A DNA stretch of 64,000 bases from NCBI GenBank assembly GCA_023423715.1, contig JAFAFC010000035.1:1-64000 (forward strand), in the 5' to 3' direction. The DNA comes from Bacteroidota bacterium. GTDB taxonomy: Bacteria; Bacteroidota; Bacteroidia; Flavobacteriales; Weeksellaceae. Shown here piece after piece: positions 62,438-64,000 of this stretch (positions within the stretch are counted from its first letter, which is position 1; the number at the start of each line of letters is the position of its first letter). A program made the position numbers and the translations under genes. The notes beneath the pieces are model-generated. The model saw only the letters and a program-made list of their open reading frames with translations, was not told the DNA's origin and ran no database searches.

Positions 62438-64000
62438 TGAAATACCTTCTTTTTTTATTTTTACTTTTCAGTACGTCTGCTTTTGCTCAGGTTAATCCTC
62501 AGCCAAAAACTCCCGTGCAGAGAGATCCTTTTTTACAAAAGAAACCGGATGCCAAGCAGCCTACGGAAATGATTAAGCATGTGCATTCCGATCGTTTTGG
62601 TGTGAGTAAAGATCGATACGATGGTAATCCTAATTTTACAGGAAGTGTCGTTTTCGAACATAAAGGCTCCACTTTATATGCGGATGATGTGGTTTTGTAC
62701 AGTGAAGAAAACTTCATTAAAGCGTATGGAAATGTGAAGTTGGTGAATGCCGATGGTTCCGTGATTACAGCTCAAGAAATGGAGTATGACGGAAATACAG
62801 AACGTGGTGTTGCTAGAAAAAATGTGGTTCTTACCGATCCAAAGCAAACGATCAAGACGGAAACACTTTACTACGAACGTCAAACCAACAAAGCGTATTT
62901 CAATACGGGTGGAACGATTACTGATGCTCAAAATACGATGTACACGAAGTCTGCGGTGTACAATGTTTCTACGAAGTTGATTGATTTTACGGGTGATGTT
63001 CGAATTGATAATCCAAAATATTTAGTTGAAGGAGTTAATATCCTTCATAATCAAAATACCAACGTATCAACGTTTACGGGGCCAACAACGATTTATGACA
63101 AAGCAAATCGTTTGAATAAAATTTATACTGAAGAGGGAACGTTCAATCAGAATACCGACGAAGTTTTTCTAAAAAAGAATTCCATCGTTTATTACAACAA
63201 TAAAAAATTAACTGGAAACACCATTTATTTCAACCGAAATTCGGGTTATGGAAATGCAAAAGGCGATGTAACTTTGGATGATCCGCAAGAAAATAGATAC
63301 ATCAAAGGCGGTTATGGTGAAGTTTGGCAAAAAACGGATTCTGCGGTTGTGACGGAGAAGCCGTACGCCGTTAAGATTTTTACTAAAGATTCCATGTATT
63401 TCGCAGCCGAAAAATTTATCACCTATCAAAAGCTTGATTCGGCAAATCCTCAAAAAAAATTAAGTTTCCTAAGAGCGTTTAAAAAAGCAAGAATGTACAA
63501 ATCCAATGCTCAAGCTCGTGCAGATTCTCTAAGTTTCAACGAAACGGATGGAATTATGCATTTGGATGGAAAACCAATTTTGTGGAGCGGTTTTAAACAA
63601 GTTACGGGTGAAAAAATCGAAGCGTATTTTAATACGCAAACCGAGAATTTGGACTCTCTGAAAGTCATCAACAATGCAATTGCGATTAGCAAAGTGGATA
63701 GTTTGAATAATTTGGATGAGTTTGATCAAGTGAAAGGAAAACTGATGCATCTTATTTTTGAAAATGATCAAATAAAACAAGCGAATGTTATCGGGAATGC
63801 CCAAGCAATAACGTATGCGGATGACGTGGATGCGAAAACCAATAAAAAATCGAGAATTGGAATCAACCTAGCAACATGCGGAAAAATCGTCGCTGATTTT
63901 GAAGAGAAAAAAATCCAGATTGTTTCGTGTAATATCGGTTCCAATGGGGAAATGATCCCAATGAGTTTGGTTTCCAAAGAAAAACGGTTTTTTCCAGATT
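62437..64000 (+). CDS. OstA/LptA-like exported protein, 3' end beyond the window
   Basis: An open frame from the ATG at 62437 to the window end (521 codons seen, no stop), so the gene is partial. Signal peptide about 1-18 (STSAFAQ). The mature part is made of OstA/LptA-like beta-jellyroll repeats: TGSVVFEHKGSTLYADDVVLY, AYGNVKLVNADGSVITAQEMEYD, RGVARKNVVLTDPKQ. Bacteroidota 'OstA-like' proteins are relatives of the LPS-bridge proteins LptA and LptD. The ATG shares its A with the fur stop. LPS transport is the expected role. Confidence 0.9.
   Translation, partial: MKYLLFLFLLFSTSAFAQVNPQPKTPVQRDPFLQKKPDAKQPTEMIKHVHSDRFGVSKDRYDGNPNFTGSVVFEHKGSTLYADDVVLYSEENFIKAYGNVKLVNADGSVITAQEMEYDGNTERGVARKNVVLTDPKQTIKTETLYYERQTNKAYFNTGGTITDAQNTMYTKSAVYNVSTKLIDFTGDVRIDNPKYLVEGVNILHNQNTNVSTFTGPTTIYDKANRLNKIYTEEGTFNQNTDEVFLKKNSIVYYNNKKLTGNTIYFNRNSGYGNAKGDVTLDDPQENRYIKGGYGEVWQKTDSAVVTEKPYAVKIFTKDSMYFAAEKFITYQKLDSANPQKKLSFLRAFKKARMYKSNAQARADSLSFNETDGIMHLDGKPILWSGFKQVTGEKIEAYFNTQTENLDSLKVINNAIAISKVDSLNNLDEFDQVKGKLMHLIFENDQIKQANVIGNAQAITYADDVDAKTNKKSRIGINLATCGKIVADFEEKKIQIVSCNIGSNGEMIPMSLVSKEKRFFPD

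Noticed and set aside
1..64000. Search by eye for tRNA, rRNA, CRISPR arrays, insertion sequences, phage or toxin-antitoxin genes
   Set aside because: None seen; coding density and composition are even along the window, with no transposase- or integrase-like product.

Overview
The window looks like ordinary chromosome of a Flavobacteriia (Bacteroidota), probably a Weeksellaceae-like genus; the genus cannot be fixed from the sequence alone. Pointers are the AT-rich composition, many Bacteroidota-type -7 promoter elements (TAnnTTTG), a type IX secretion type B C-terminal domain, bacillithiol synthesis (BshA), and families typical of this class (DUF6427, DUF6341, DUF4292, DUF4254, DUF2851, OstA-like). 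No tRNA, rRNA, CRISPR array, insertion sequence or phage was seen.

Layout. 1-6.2 kb: a minus-strand operon for ammonifying nitrite respiration (nrfH, nrfA, then ResB and CcsA haem-attachment proteins), divergent from an outer-membrane porin and an Rrf2 regulator, with an FNR-like palindrome between them. 6.2-17.6 kb: small membrane, stress and envelope genes, tandem carboxypeptidase-regulatory-like proteins, and a bshA cluster behind a GH3 enzyme. 17.6-24.6 kb: a minus-strand run for envelope functions (flippase; sugar nucleotidyltransferase, DUF4292 lipoprotein, EnvC-like protein, TatA, DUF4254, lipoprotein, RibA). 24.7-29.6 kb: dihydroorotase, lysoplasmalogenase and an M16 peptidase. 30-42.8 kb: surface and exported proteins, including a 1201-residue TSP3-repeat protein, a GH89 alpha-N-acetylglucosaminidase paired with an M1 peptidase, and a T9SS type B cargo. 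43-45.6 kb: clpB. 45.9-52.4 kb: a phenylacetate catabolism operon, paaE-(85-aa unknown)-paaABCD-paaG-paaH-paaI, carrying three different intergenic hairpin repeats. 52.4-58 kb: FAH-family protein, exonuclease, pssA and an ArnT-like transferase on the minus strand, divergent from a frameshifted GT2 glycosyltransferase and a flippase-like membrane protein. 58.2-64 kb: DUF2147, pdhB, kup, fur and an OstA/LptA-like gene that runs off the window end.

I see no convincing wholly new multi-gene system. The points most worth following are the GT2 frameshift at a T6 run before a UUU-UGA, the interleaved inverted repeats inside the paa operon, the unknown 85-aa gene in that operon, the FNR-like site at the nrf locus, and the surface-protein pair at 30-34 kb. 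Several gene starts are corrected here, including TTG starts and near-leaderless starts implied by promoter positions.
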